From positions 14,502,822 through 14,566,821 of the forward strand of contig JAJLRJ010000013.1 of NCBI GenBank assembly GCA_024195265.1: 64,000 nucleotides of DNA, read 5' to 3'. Source of the DNA: Dendrophyllia cribrosa (lineage: Eukaryota > Cnidaria > Anthozoa > Scleractinia > Dendrophylliidae). Of the stretch, positions 32,221 to 43,377 are shown piece after piece. A model generated the notes under the pieces. It was not told the origin of the DNA. It was given only the letters and a program-made list of their open reading frames with translations, and did no database searches. The position numbers were made by a program, and so were the translations under genes. Positions within the stretch are counted from its first letter, which is position 1; each line of letters opens with the position of its first letter.

Positions 32221-32365
32221 TACTTATTGACTAAGTTAGGTCGGGCCGGATGGGAAAATATTTGGCTTTCGGTCATGGCGCACGGACCTCGCTGCACTCG
32301 CTCCGTACGCCATAACCTCAAGCCAAATATTTTCCCATCCGGCCCTCCCACTTAGTCAATAAGTA
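32221..32365. repeat. Palindrome, 145 bp
   Basis: TACTTATTGACTAAGT and GGCCGGATGGGAAAATATTT pair with AAATATTTTCCCATCCGGCC and ACTTAGTCAATAAGTA; the loop is CpG-rich (TCGCTGCACTCGCTCCGTACG). Confidence 0.85.
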
Positions 32366-33129
32366 CATATTGTCTTGAGGTCTACAAAATTTTAAAAATT
32401 TCTAAGAAAATTTTGAGTGAAGTTTTAAGTTGTTAAAATGCAACAAAACAAAACAATTTTGAAATGTTTTTGAAAATTATGTTTACAAGCCTTAATTAAA
32501 TAATACTTTAACCTTAAATCCAATGCATTTTATAAACATTGGCTTGAATATGAACTGGTCTGGAGTGTTATTTCGCTTTTTTTAAAAAATTGACCATACA
32601 CTTATTAAAATGGTGACGAATTAAAAAGCGATAGATGAATTATTTTCAAACTTAGTCCTCAAGGACATTAAATAATAATCAATACAATTCCAAGTTTTAA
32701 ATTCATTGAAACATTCTAAGGCTGTCAATTTTCAGCCTGTACGTAGAAAATATTGCACTGATTTTTGCCCTGGTGGCTTGTTGCTTTATTATGCATCTCC
32801 ATTGTCTCGAATCACTATGCAATTGTAAATTTCAGTACATCATGAATTCATAAAATTATAACACTTAAAACAAAGCAATGAAATTATTAACTTGGTGGAT
32901 CATACACCAATATGACTGCATTTTGTAATGAGGAAGAGGAATCCCTGGAGCATTTATTATTTTTTGTAAGTCATGAAATCTTTTTTGGAAAAATCTGTTG
33001 AAGTTGCTTGCAGAAGAATTTAATATATCATTCAATGTATCGTTAATAGACATTTTGTTTGGGAAATTCGACCTAAAAATAATTTTATTTTTGGTAAACC
33101 ATTTACTACTACTTGCTAAATTTTTCATC

Positions 33130-33321
33130 TATAGACCTCTTTCATATTGGCGGCCGATTTATTTATTCTTTTATATGTATGTTAATTAGCCTCACTGGCC
33201 TCGGTAACATGTGCAAAATTCAAAAGAATTTTTACTCTAAAATGAGGCCAGTGAAGCTAATTAACATACATATAAAAGAATAAATAAATCGGCCGCCTAC
33301 AGTATATGAAAGTGGTCTATA
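33130..33321. mobile_element. MITE, 192 bp, TATAGACC ends
   Basis: TATAGACCTCTTTCATATTG and the inverted GTATATGAAAGTGGTCTATA form the ends. The arms continue through CGGCCGATTTATTTATTC and CATATAAAAGAATAAATAAA for about 75 bp. Nested in the 1.9-kb TTAA element. Confidence 0.8.
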
Positions 33322-33677
33322 AGTCTAAATATTCTAGGATTGTCCCATCTCTTGTAGTCTTCAAAGCCAAACTTAGAGCAACTTACAAATTTGAATTATA
33401 TATCGTGAAAAAAAAAATGGAATTCTTCTTTATAAGCACCTCAAAAAGTGAGACCCACTCCTTTCATTTCTACCTTGATCACTTGAAGTTTCCTTTTCTT
33501 TTTTTTTGCTATCATAATGGTAACTTCGATTTTGATAAAACTTACCTCATCTGAAACTTTAATCTATCACTAGTACAGCTGTAGCAATCGATTTTCCGAT
33601 GGATTGTTTATGGTGGCACACAAGTTTCCCAAAGTTGAAAGGTATCGTCACTCAAAAATCCGATCGAGCCACCTTAA

Positions 33678-34863
33678 AGATGTGTCAACTGCTAATAAAC
33701 TTGCATAACTGTTGCTTGACAGTGTAGTGGTTGAGGGCAATTACCTACAGATCTGTCCATGGTACCTGGGGGAAGTCCATGCACTTGTAAATTCCCCCAT
33801 TATTCACCAGGGGTTTAGGTATCGGGTTTCAATTGACTAGTGGATAATTCGGTTCTGAAGAAAGCAATTTTCTTGGCTCATTGTGGTCGACAGCTTTTTC
33901 AAGTCATACCAAAAAATAATTTCGAGAATTTTCGGAAAGGGCTGAAAGCGGGATCTAAGGAACTTCCCCGAATGCCAAAATGAAAGTGAAAGAAGATCGA
34001 TGTCGATATTTCATGCGGAAAATCAAACTCAAGAACTAAATCTATGATAAAAACTGATATCAAAAAGAAATTCGTAAGTCTCAACATGGCAGATACAGTA
34101 AAGGCAGCGGTATTTAAAGTATCACTGAGTGGAAATAATGGAGTATACTATTTTATAAATTCAACAATAATTTGACTTCCGGTTTCAAAGCAAAGCACAG
34201 ATACACTCGAAAAGCACAAAGCTGTGCAAACTATATCTTAACCTTAAGTCTAACTACCAGTAATTCGTTTTGATTAAGAGGGCACAACAACATGCAACAC
34301 AACATATGCGAAGCGGGTATAGAAAAGAAGCATTGAAATCAAGCAAGTTCGCAAAACATTGAAGCGATTGTTTGGGTCCGACATAGCGTTGCGAGCGAGC
34401 GAGCGAGCCTTTTCTGAGTCGTGTAAGCCAAACCGCAGGAACTGTAGACAGACAATTCATGCGAGCTACGTAATTATGCATAGGCAACAACTCACATACA
34501 AATCCATTCCAAGAAATGCCAGTGTATTGCTACGAACATCAAGTACTCACTGATCCGATCGGCGATTCTTTCCTGAATGAATTATTTTCGTTCCTAGTAG
34601 CACCCAGTCCTATTCGTCTGCAGATTGATTCGTTCCTAGTCTTCCACGCATTCTAGTTCCCGGAGCGAGGCGGATCTGCTTCAAAAGTTCCCGTTGGTGG
34701 GTGTTTAAGAGAATATTGCACTAAAAGATTTATTTTGCACTGTAGGGGCAGCGACGTTTTCTTACTCTTTCGTAAACTTCCTAAAATCCCGGGTTCTGAA
34801 ATTCGAGAAGTTGCCAATTTTATGGTGTGAATCAATGAATTGCTATAAGGTTGTGTCTTCAAC
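33678..34863. other. Intergenic DNA, nothing supported
   Basis: Short open frames only; GAGC units repeat four times at about 34392-34408. I recognise no gene or element. Confidence 0.35.
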
Positions 34864-35105
34864 GGGACACTGTCCCGCCGAAATAGCAGAATTTCGCTTA
34901 GCTTATTTCCACGTTATATCGCCAAATACCACAAAATATACAGCCTAGTTGGATAAAAAGATCCTATAGAATAAAACAGAAGCAGAAGTTTGGAGATAAA
35001 GTGCAGGATTACAAGGATGGAAGTGGATTACAGTTCATCAAATTTGATTTCGTGACAGGCGGTCATAATAATGAAAAGACGATAATTCAGTCGGGACAGT
35101 GTCCC
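34864..35105. mobile_element. MITE with GGGACACTGTCCC ends, copy B
   Basis: Begins GGGACACTGTCCCGCCGAAA and ends TCGGGACAGTGTCCC. The terminal 13 bases are themselves palindromic. It is homologous to 14158-14540 and lacks ~140 bp found there. Confidence 0.75.
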
Positions 35106-35287
35106 TTCAGTAGTGAAGAAATAAATGATGGCAAACATTTGATGCGATAAACTTTTAATACATACCCATTTAATCTTACTTTTCTATTCCTGTTGAAATT
35201 AACACTAAAATCCTATATCAATCTAACCTAATAAATCGTCAATTTATTAATTTGCCTTTCACTCGATTGGTACTTGACTGAATCCTA
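35106..35287. other. Spacer, nothing supported
   Basis: AT-rich sequence between two MITEs. Confidence 0.35.
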
Positions 35288-35290
35288 TAA

Positions 35291-35916
35291 GGGCTGATTT
35301 AGACGATAAAACTCTGTCGCATACGATATGCTAAAGACAAGCTAAGCCTACGACACGAATTGTCTCGTGTAAATAAACACCTACAGTCGTGGGATTTTGA
35401 AACATGTTCACAAACCCTACAACACATCGTGGTTACGTTCCTTTTAACAATCTAAATCTGGATTTTGCGATCGAAAATTCGATTTGCGTTCCATTTAGGG
35501 ACAAACCAATCTTAGATTGCAATATGAACGATCCACGGCTGGAGGTGGATCGTTCAGATTGGTATCTGAATCTGGTTTCAGATCGTGCGTTCCATTTGGC
35601 GAACTAGTTTCCGATCGATAACACGTGGTCGTACAGAACCAGAAAACAAACAAACAGACAAACAAACTTCGTAGACAGGCCCGGGGATCGATCTTTTTTC
35701 GGATTTTTTTTTCCAGCTAACATGAAAATCCAAACAAACTGGATATAATAACCTAAATCTGAAAATGGATTGTCCAAAAAGAACGCTTCCTGTAGCTACC
35801 AACGTCCAAAAACGAGCGGATTGTATACAATGTTGGTACCACATTAGCAGCACCAGCTACAAAAGACGCATGCGACAGTGGTTTGAAAAAAAAAATGTTA
35901 CAGTCTAAATCGGCCC
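35291..35916. mobile_element. PIF/Harbinger-like element, 626 bp, TAA target duplication
   Basis: GGGCTGATTTAGAC at the left pairs with GTCTAAATCGGCCC at the right, and CTGTCGCAT with ATGCGACAG further in. TAA flanks both sides (35288-35290, 35917-35919). The interior holds a hairpin around CGATCCACGGCTGG. No transposase. Confidence 0.72.
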
Positions 35917-35919
35917 TAA

Positions 35920-36891
35920 AATTATTGACCTAATCCCTTTTCTTCCGAAAAAATCTGTATGTCATTTAACGAGGTTCTAACTAATTATTGGTATAGTCTA
36001 TATAAAGATGTGATTGAAGGAGCTTGTTCGTTCAGTTTTAGGTAAAAATACAGTTCAATAAAGTTCAAATTTGTTAATAAGATAGCGCAAGCGCTATGTA
36101 GTCTGCAAGTATGCTCACGTTTTGGGTCCCTCGCATGTTGGGAAAGCCGAGAAAATGAGAGGACAAGGGGATTGGAGAGCGAGGGGACGGGGTGGGAGGG
36201 GGGTGGGAGATCCCCTTATCGGCCTGCTGCGTTCGTTTATTTCTGGACCAGTTTATAAAATATCATTAACTTGAACTGATATGGCTTCACTATTCAACAA
36301 ATTGAAAATATTCTGTTATTTAATTGTCCTAGGCGAGCGGCATTCAGTTATAATAACAGTCAACCTCGACCACCTCTCGTAAACGACCATTTTTCCAAAA
36401 TGTCAAAACTATTACTCAAATTAAAACCTCTCTATGTAAAATCTTTGTATAATGCACTATTGTGCGCCTGTAGATATGTCGTGCACTGAAATTACTACAT
36501 GCTTATATGATTCAAAGTTAAGACGTAAGCGACCATCTTGGTTTGGTAATTAGGGTGGTCGCGAATGGGAGGTTCGACAGTACTTTAAATGCTCCTGATA
36601 TGTATGAATTTCAGTTTTAACATATGGTATATGTCATGCTATTACGCGCGTGTGATTTGAAAACAGTTACAGTAGAATCCTGATTACTCCTGATCACAAA
36701 AATAATCGAGTTATCGAGGGTTATATTGTATAACTTATTGTAAAATTCATTAATAATTCATAAGGGTACTAACAAATAGAAATGAGCCATTCCAATCACA
36801 TGATTACCCTGTATAGGCCGATACAATCTTGATACAACTCACGAGTGGTTGTATCTAATTTGCATTCCAGATACAACTCACGAGTGGTTGT
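35920..36891. other. Intergenic DNA and retrotransposon target region
   Basis: A possible TA-type MITE lies at about 36355-36585 (ACAGTCAACCTC against GAGGTTCGACAGTA). Just before the LTR, GATACAACTCACGAGTGGTT and neighbours are present twice (36831-36868, 36870-36891); the second copy is split by the LTR retrotransposon and resumes at 43373. Confidence 0.45.
36887..36891 (+). repeat. Target-site duplication of the BEL/Pao element, left
   Basis: GTTGT, repeated at 43373-43377 after the 3' LTR. Confidence 0.85.
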
Positions 36892-37339
36892 TGTGAAGAA
36901 CAGTTATTAGTGACATTTGACCCCCACGGGGGGAGCGCGTGACTTGACCACTCAAGCGGATCGATGTTATGTAACATGTAATATTACTGAGACAAGAACA
37001 CGTGTGAACTATTTTTAGAGAGAGGACTTGTGTGCGTGAGAGTTTTCAGGAGATATACGGAATACGGTTCGGTACGGTGCTAAATTATGTGTTGAATCTT
37101 TACGGTCGGATTTACGGAGTTTTATACACGCATCGGAATTATATGTCACAGAGTATTGTAAATGTTTAGTTGTGTTATGTTCTGTAAACATTGAGATTAT
37201 TTGGATGATCGTGATTACAAGTGATTTATTCAAAGATCAAGAGTTGCGCGGATTGTTGTGTTTATGGAACATCACAATATTTGAGAAACGCTGGGAAAAT
37301 CATTGGGCTATAAGGTCGGCCTTATAGATAATTCTTACA
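36892..37339 (+). repeat. 5' LTR, 448 bp
   Basis: Starts TGTGAAGAACAG and ends AATTCTTACA. No TATA box is certain; ATTATATG-like motifs are present. The short reading frame on its minus strand is not a gene. Confidence 0.95.
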
Positions 37340-37357
37340 TGGTCCTTCGAGCCGGAT
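37340..37357 (+). promoter_or_regulatory. Primer-binding site, tRNA-Tyr type
   Basis: TGGTCCTTCGAGCCGGAT immediately after the LTR is complementary to the 3' end expected of metazoan tRNA-Tyr (…TCGAAGGA plus CCA). Assignment to Tyr is from memory of tRNA acceptor sequences. Confidence 0.7.
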
Positions 37358-37369
37358 AATAAATAAATC

Positions 37370-40300
37370 ATGGAGGGATTCAAAAAGAAAAAGCATATTC
37401 GAGCGGGACACAAAGCGTACATGAGGAAATTGCTGAACGAAGCGAATTTGGTTGTGAAGGAAGAACCAATTCAAGCGGTTATAGATCGACTACAGCGGTT
37501 AAAAATCAGTCTCAACGAGCGACTAGGAGTGATCGGAAAGCTCGATGAAGAGATCTTGGATCTTATAGAGGAAGAGGAAGAGATTGCTCCAGAAATCGAA
37601 ACGGCAGGGAAGTTTCGCGAAGAAGTTTATGGCATGCTAGTGCAAATTGACGGCGGGCTGTTGGCGGGAAAAATGCAAAACACGGCCGGACACGTAAACT
37701 CGAATTTCATTTCGCAGCCATCCCCGACAGTAAAATCATCGAGGCTGCCAAAGCTATCCTTGAAGAAGTTTGGAGGGGACGCCAAGGACTGGCATTCGTT
37801 TTGGGACAGCTTTAAGAACGCGGTACACGAGAATTCAGGGTTATCAAGTATTGAAAGATTTAACTACCTTAAGTCTTTGTTGGAGGGAAGCGCAGCGACA
37901 ACAATACAAGCATTACCGCTTACCGAGGTCAATTATCAAGCAGCCGTGGACCTGCTTAATCAGCGGTTTGGAAATAAGCAGGTGATAATAAGCAGCCATA
38001 TGGATGGTTTGCTCAGCCTACCAGTACTGACATACGCCGATTTGAAGACGCTGAGAAAAACCTTCGACAAAATGGAAGCGCATGTGCGGGGTTTGGAGGC
38101 TTTAGATGTGCCCACGGAGACTTATGGCAGTTTGCTCGTACCTGTGTTGATGTCAAAGATCCCTGAAGACATTCGGCTTCTCCTTGGACGGGAAGTAAAA
38201 GAAGGCGAATGGAAACTTACCAAAGTGCTTGATTTATTAAGAGAAGAAATTGAAAACAGAGAAAGGTGTAGTGGCATTCAAGCTCTACGGTCACCCGACA
38301 GAAAACAACCTCCGAGCAACAGCGGAAACAAACATTATCCAACTGGAGCTGCCTTGCTGGCTGCACCGACTGCAGGACGGGATTACAGAGTCGTTTGTAC
38401 TTTTTGCAAACAAGATCACCCTACATACAAGTGTAATATCGTGACGAATGTCGAAGCGCGCAGAGACATCATTCGTCGCGAGGGACGGTGCTTCATTTGT
38501 CTTAAAACAAATCACAGGGCCTTTGAATGCGGAGGGAAAACATGTTTCAAGTGTGAGGGAAGGCATCACACGTCAATTTGTTTTGGAAAGAAGATGGAAT
38601 CGCGGAACAAGAAATCGGAATCGCCTGGATTGCCAAATACAAACAGCGCCGGTGCTCCAAAGGCTAAACAAACCGTCGAACAAGGATGTCAAACGAACAC
38701 ACTGCATGTGGCTTCCAAGGATTCGGTTTTACTTCAGACGGCTCAAGCTGTTATTAACGGAGAGAGAGTGAGGTTGATTTTCGACTCGGGTAGCCAGAAG
38801 AGCTACATTACAGAGGGAATTAAGTCCAAAGCACAACTCAGGACAGTCGGCTGGGAACCCTTGCTGATAAACGCGTTCGGAAATGCAACAAAAGGTCAAC
38901 CGGGATCGTATGAATGTGCGCAGTTCACAGTGGAAAACGGGAAAGGAAGCATGGCGACGGAGATGCGAGCATTTGTTGTGCCCAACATCTGTGCACCGCT
39001 CGGGAGTCAGGAGATAAACAGAGCGCAGGAACAGTTCGAATTTTTACACAATTTGGAGTTGGCCGACGACAACAATGGAGAAGATATTGACATTGATTTG
39101 TTGATCGGTGCGGATAACATGTGGAGGTTCTTTACGGGCGATATCAAGCGGAATGAAGATGGATGCGGGCCCATAGCTAGTGAAACTAACCTGGGATGGG
39201 TTTTGTCGGGGCCACTGCGTACCGAGATTAACGGCGAGGATCGATTGTTGTCAAGTGTAAATTTGGTGGCCACACACGTGCTCAATCTCGTGGCTTTGAA
39301 ACCAGATACCGGAAATGTGAATGCCGGAAGTGTGTTCACCGGAAATGAGTCAGCCGGAAGTGTGAATGTGGATGACGAAATGCTGTCACAATTATGGAAC
39401 TTGGAGTCGATCGGAATCAGGGACAGCGAAACTGTGCAGCAGGCATTTCAAAAGAATATCACGTTTGAGAAAGGAAGATATCATGTCGTGTTACCGGTGA
39501 AAGAAAAACATGAATTGCTGCCTGACAACTATGAACTTAGCCTAGCGAGGCTAGATGGTCTGGTAAAACGCCTGAGAAAAGAACCGGAAGTACTAAAGGA
39601 GTACGATCACACAATACAGGAACAAGAGAGCAAAGGAATCATTGAGAAACTAGAGGATTCGGACAGTAACACGGTGCCGGGAGAAGTTCACTATTTACCG
39701 CATCAGGCGGTAATTAGGAGGGACGCAGAGACGACCAAATTAAGGGTTGTTTTTGATGCGAGCTCAAAAGCAAAAGCAAGTTTACCCTCTCTAAATGACT
39801 GTATACACACTGGACCGTCTCTGAATTCAGAGATTTTCGATATTTTGATACGGTTTCGGAGGTTCAAGACAGGTCTCGTCGCGGACATTGAGAAAGCATT
39901 TCTCAACATCGCTGTAACAGAGGAACAAAGGGATCTGATGAGATTTTTGTGGATCGAGAATGCAGATGACGAGGATCCAAAGGTGGAAGTGTATCGTTTC
40001 TGCAGAGTTATATTCGGAATGAACTGTTCCCCGTTTCTGCTAAATGGAACTTTGCATCATCATGTTTCTAATTACTACCCGGAGAATCCTGATCTCGCCA
40101 AGAGAATTCTATCCGGATTGTATGTCGACGACTTGTCATCTGGAGAGGAGGGTGAAGATGAAACGTACAGGTTGTACAAAGAAGTGAAGGTTTGTTTTGC
40201 CGCAGGGAACTTCAATCTTAGAAAGTGGGCGTCGAACAACGAGGAGCTGAACAAACGGATCATCGAGGAAGAAGCCATCGACACACCCACAGTAACCCAG

Positions 40301-42904
40301 CAAGTCACACAAGAGGATGAGTCATACGCCAAAATTGCAGTTGGACGTCTGGAGGAAGCCGAAACGACAAAGGAAAGGAAAGTGTTGGGTACGAACTGGA
40401 ACTTATCGGAAGACAAATTTGTGTTGAAACTGGGCAAGGTCACAGAGTTTGCAGAAGGCCTAGAATTAACAAAGCGTAATGTGTTACGCGTGGCAGCGAA
40501 GTTCTTTGATCCATTAGGATTCGTTTCGCCGATCATGTTGAACTTTAAGCTTCTACTTCAAGAACTGTTTGCAGACAAATTTGAGTGGGACTGTGTTCTG
40601 CCAGACACGCGCACGAAGCACCTGCAAAAATGGCTGCGTGACATCAAGGAAACCCAGGAGATATCCATGGATCGCTATTACTTTACGGAGCAGGGAAGGC
40701 GAGTCACGTCAGCGGTTCTACATGGATTTGGAGATGCATCGAAGAAAGCGTACAGTGCGGTCGTCTATTTGCGTTATGAAACGAACGACGGATTTGCAAC
40801 GCGATTTGTGGTGTCAAAGAGTCGAGTAGCGCCGTTAAAACCGATGTCAATCCCACGACTGGAACTTGTAGCAGCATGGATTCTAGCACGACTGACAGCA
40901 GCGGTAAAGGAGGCGCTAGCACCTGTGTTACAAATAGAGAGAATTCATTACTGGACTGACAGTCGGGTTGTACTATATTGGATTCAGTCTGGAAAGGACT
41001 ACAAACAATTTGTACAGAACCGAGTTAACGAGATCATGAAGCTAACGAATGGAAGGGACTGGGGACATTGCCCTGGCACAGAGAATCCCGCAGATATTGG
41101 ATCACGGGGTTGTCTAGCGTCAGAACTAGAACAGAATGAGTTGTGGTGGCAAGGGCCACGCTGGCTGAGAGAGGCCGAAGAGAACTATCCAAAGGCAGAC
41201 AAGACGGACAGTACTCCTGAGTTGCCTGCTGAATGTACACAGGAGATTCGTTCAGCAGTTTTCGCAAGTACAGCGAAGACCATTGACAGCATTGAGGTGG
41301 GAAGACTCTCTTGTTTAATAGACTGCCAGCGCTACAGTAGCTGTTTAAAGCTATTCAGGGTTACAGCTACAGTGAGAAGGTTTATGCATAACTGCAGAGC
41401 CAAACTGCATGGGAAGCAATCAGAGGTCATAGAAGGCAGCCTGTTAGCCACAGAGATAAAAGATGCAGAAAATGCTTGGGTCAAAGAATTGCAGTCAGAC
41501 ATGGAGGCGAAAAGCACCTACAAAGATCTGGAGAGTCAACTTGGATTGTACAAGGATGACAATAACATCATACGCAGCAGGGGAAGGTTGGGCAATGCAG
41601 AGTTAAGCGACGATGCTAAGCATCCGGTACTACTCCCAGGAGAAGGGCATATAACCAAGCTGATCGTTCGCGCGTGTCACGAGCGCACGTTCCACGGGGG
41701 CGTCAAGGACACACTCACGGAGCTCAGAACAAAGTACTGGATCCCAAAAGGAAGACAGAGCATCAAGAAGGTGCTGCATAAGTGTGTAACCTGCAAGCGA
41801 CTGGAAGGCATCTCATTTAAACCACCCGCGCCTGCAGACCTGCCTGGAGACAGAGTCAAGGAAACACTAGCGTTCACACATGTCGGAGTGGACTTTGCGG
41901 GACCGTTATTCGTTAGAACGGATAACAAAGAGAAGGGAATGACAAAGGTGTATATCTGTTTATTTACATGTGCAACATCGAGGGGGCTACATCTCGAGAT
42001 TACGCCGGACTTGTCAGTCGCAGCATTTATGAGAGCTCTAAGGAGATTCATTGCGAGAAGGGGCATGCCAACATCAATTACATCTGACAATGCAAAAACA
42101 TTTAAGCGGGCCAATAAGGACATTGGCAAGTTGTTCCGGCATCCAGCGGTCGCAGAGTACACCGCTAATAAAGGCATCAGTTGGAAGTTCATCCTCGAAC
42201 GTGCGCCATGGTGGGGCGGATTTTACGAGAGGATGGTACAGTTGGTGAAGAGGCGGCTTCGCAAGCTTCTAGGAAACGCCAGACTTTCTTACGAAGAACT
42301 TCTCACTGTGGTCACGGAGGTGGAGGGAGTACTTAATTCGCGGCCAATCACTTACGTCTACTCAGATGTATCTGACGACGAGCCGCTGACGCCATCACAC
42401 CTCATTTTAGGACGGAGGGCATCGAGTTTGCCAGATCCCAGTGAATCGAGTGACAATGAGGACAGCGGAGCAGCATCACAGAGAAGAGCAGATTACCTAA
42501 ATCGTTTGCTGAAGCAATTCTGGCAAAGGTGGTCCAAGGAGTATCTGAGAGAGTTAAGGGAGCGTCACCAATGCGGAACAGATAAAGGTCAAGACCGCCG
42601 GAAGTTGGCTGTGGGAGAAATAGTCATAGTCCAGGACGATGGGCTGCCAAGGTCGAAATGGAGGGTCGCGGAAGTGACAGAGTTGCTGCAGAGTCGAGAT
42701 GGAGAAGTACGAGGCGCTACACTACGAGTTGTATCGCAGAAAGGAAAAGACAGTGCATTACGCCGACCACTTCAGAAACTGTACCCTTTGGAGAGGCAAG
42801 CGAACCCACAACCGGTGATCGTGGCGGATAGACCACCACGCAGAACAGCAGCAGCAAATGCGGCAGATGCTATTAGGAGACTTACTGTTGACCAGGCAGT
42901 CTAG
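37370..42904 (+). CDS. BEL/Pao gag-pol polyprotein, 1844 aa
   Basis: Single open frame from ATG 37370. In order it shows a charged helical gag region (DUF1759-like, SRLPKLSLKKFGGD near residue 125) and three zinc knuckles near 341-404 (CTFCKQDHPTYKC, CFICLKTNHRAFEC, CFKCEGRHHTSIC). An aspartic protease of the DUF1758 type follows, with FDSGSQKSYI near 470. Reverse transcriptase from about 785 has LVADIEKAFLNI and the catalytic YVDD near 917. A Pao-type RNase H/A17 region has FGDASKKAYSAVVY near 1118. The integrase has an H2C2 zinc module (CHERTFHGG ... CVTC) and D, D, E residues in VGVDFAG, TSDNAKT and GGFYERMV (about 1504, 1573, 1619). A DUF5641-like tail closes it. No stop or frameshift is visible. 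Confidence 0.95.
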   Translation: MEGFKKKKHIRAGHKAYMRKLLNEANLVVKEEPIQAVIDRLQRLKISLNERLGVIGKLDEEILDLIEEEEEIAPEIETAGKFREEVYGMLVQIDGGLLAGKMQNTAGHVNSNFISQPSPTVKSSRLPKLSLKKFGGDAKDWHSFWDSFKNAVHENSGLSSIERFNYLKSLLEGSAATTIQALPLTEVNYQAAVDLLNQRFGNKQVIISSHMDGLLSLPVLTYADLKTLRKTFDKMEAHVRGLEALDVPTETYGSLLVPVLMSKIPEDIRLLLGREVKEGEWKLTKVLDLLREEIENRERCSGIQALRSPDRKQPPSNSGNKHYPTGAALLAAPTAGRDYRVVCTFCKQDHPTYKCNIVTNVEARRDIIRREGRCFICLKTNHRAFECGGKTCFKCEGRHHTSICFGKKMESRNKKSESPGLPNTNSAGAPKAKQTVEQGCQTNTLHVASKDSVLLQTAQAVINGERVRLIFDSGSQKSYITEGIKSKAQLRTVGWEPLLINAFGNATKGQPGSYECAQFTVENGKGSMATEMRAFVVPNICAPLGSQEINRAQEQFEFLHNLELADDNNGEDIDIDLLIGADNMWRFFTGDIKRNEDGCGPIASETNLGWVLSGPLRTEINGEDRLLSSVNLVATHVLNLVALKPDTGNVNAGSVFTGNESAGSVNVDDEMLSQLWNLESIGIRDSETVQQAFQKNITFEKGRYHVVLPVKEKHELLPDNYELSLARLDGLVKRLRKEPEVLKEYDHTIQEQESKGIIEKLEDSDSNTVPGEVHYLPHQAVIRRDAETTKLRVVFDASSKAKASLPSLNDCIHTGPSLNSEIFDILIRFRRFKTGLVADIEKAFLNIAVTEEQRDLMRFLWIENADDEDPKVEVYRFCRVIFGMNCSPFLLNGTLHHHVSNYYPENPDLAKRILSGLYVDDLSSGEEGEDETYRLYKEVKVCFAAGNFNLRKWASNNEELNKRIIEEEAIDTPTVTQQVTQEDESYAKIAVGRLEEAETTKERKVLGTNWNLSEDKFVLKLGKVTEFAEGLELTKRNVLRVAAKFFDPLGFVSPIMLNFKLLLQELFADKFEWDCVLPDTRTKHLQKWLRDIKETQEISMDRYYFTEQGRRVTSAVLHGFGDASKKAYSAVVYLRYETNDGFATRFVVSKSRVAPLKPMSIPRLELVAAWILARLTAAVKEALAPVLQIERIHYWTDSRVVLYWIQSGKDYKQFVQNRVNEIMKLTNGRDWGHCPGTENPADIGSRGCLASELEQNELWWQGPRWLREAEENYPKADKTDSTPELPAECTQEIRSAVFASTAKTIDSIEVGRLSCLIDCQRYSSCLKLFRVTATVRRFMHNCRAKLHGKQSEVIEGSLLATEIKDAENAWVKELQSDMEAKSTYKDLESQLGLYKDDNNIIRSRGRLGNAELSDDAKHPVLLPGEGHITKLIVRACHERTFHGGVKDTLTELRTKYWIPKGRQSIKKVLHKCVTCKRLEGISFKPPAPADLPGDRVKETLAFTHVGVDFAGPLFVRTDNKEKGMTKVYICLFTCATSRGLHLEITPDLSVAAFMRALRRFIARRGMPTSITSDNAKTFKRANKDIGKLFRHPAVAEYTANKGISWKFILERAPWWGGFYERMVQLVKRRLRKLLGNARLSYEELLTVVTEVEGVLNSRPITYVYSDVSDDEPLTPSHLILGRRASSLPDPSESSDNEDSGAASQRRADYLNRLLKQFWQRWSKEYLRELRERHQCGTDKGQDRRKLAVGEIVIVQDDGLPRSKWRVAEVTELLQSRDGEVRGATLRVVSQKGKDSALRRPLQKLYPLERQANPQPVIVADRPPRRTAAANAADAIRRLTVDQAV

Positions 42905-42910
42905 ACAGCT

Positions 42911-42924
42911 GGTCAAGGGGGGAG
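42911..42924 (+). promoter_or_regulatory. Polypurine tract
   Basis: GGTCAAGGGGGGAG abuts the 3' LTR and would prime plus-strand DNA synthesis. Confidence 0.8.
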
Positions 42925-43372
42925 TGTGAAGAACAGTTATTAGTGACATTTGACCCCCACGGGGGGAGCGCGTGACTTGACCACTCAAGCGGATCGATGT
43001 TATGTAACATGTAATATTACTGAGACAAGAACACGTGTGAACTATTTTTAGAGAGAGGACTTGTGTGCGTGAGAGTTTTCAGGAGATATACGGAATACGG
43101 TTCGGTACGGTGCTAAATTATGTGTTGAATCTTTACGGTCGGATTTACGGAGTTTTATACACGCATCGGAATTATATGTCACAGAGTATTGTAAATGTTT
43201 AGTTGTGTTATGTTCTGTAAACATTGAGATTATTTGGATGATCGTGATTACAAGTGATTTATTCAAAGATCAAGAGTTGCGCGGATTGTTGTGTTTATGG
43301 AACATCACAATATTTGAGAAACGCTGGGAAAATCATTGGGCTATAAGGTCGGCCTTATAGATAATTCTTACA
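42925..43372 (+). repeat. 3' LTR, 448 bp
   Basis: Same length as the 5' LTR, and I found no difference on reading both. Followed by the GTTGT duplication at 43373-43377. Confidence 0.95.
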
Positions 43373-43377
43373 GTTGT

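Larger units (their letters stand above)
31762..33673. mobile_element. Non-autonomous element, 1.9 kb, TTAA target and ~130-bp ends
   Basis: GGTGGCTCGATCGGGTTTTT at the left matches the reverse complement of the right end; the arms continue through ACGATACCTTTCAACTTT, CAATCGATT and GTACTAGTGATAGATTAAA. TTAA flanks both ends (31758-31761, 33674-33677). It contains no transposase, but two smaller palindromes (32221-32365, 33130-33321) sit inside. Confidence 0.78.
36892..43372 (+). mobile_element. Complete BEL/Pao LTR retrotransposon
   Basis: 6481 bp with two 448-bp LTRs (TG...CA) that look identical by eye, a 5-bp GTTGT target duplication, a tRNA-complementary primer site directly after the 5' LTR, an uninterrupted 1844-codon polyprotein and a purine tract (GGTCAAGGGGGGAG) directly before the 3' LTR. 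Everything needed for mobility is visibly intact, so the insertion is recent. Confidence 0.95.

Noticed and set aside
36355..36585. Tigger-like MITE
   Set aside because: The ends are similar but cannot be aligned base by base, and no TA duplication is certain; left as a note in the intergenic entry.
37015..37233. 72-codon minus-strand frame, also at 43048-43266
   Set aside because: It occurs twice only because it lies in both LTRs; no coding evidence.
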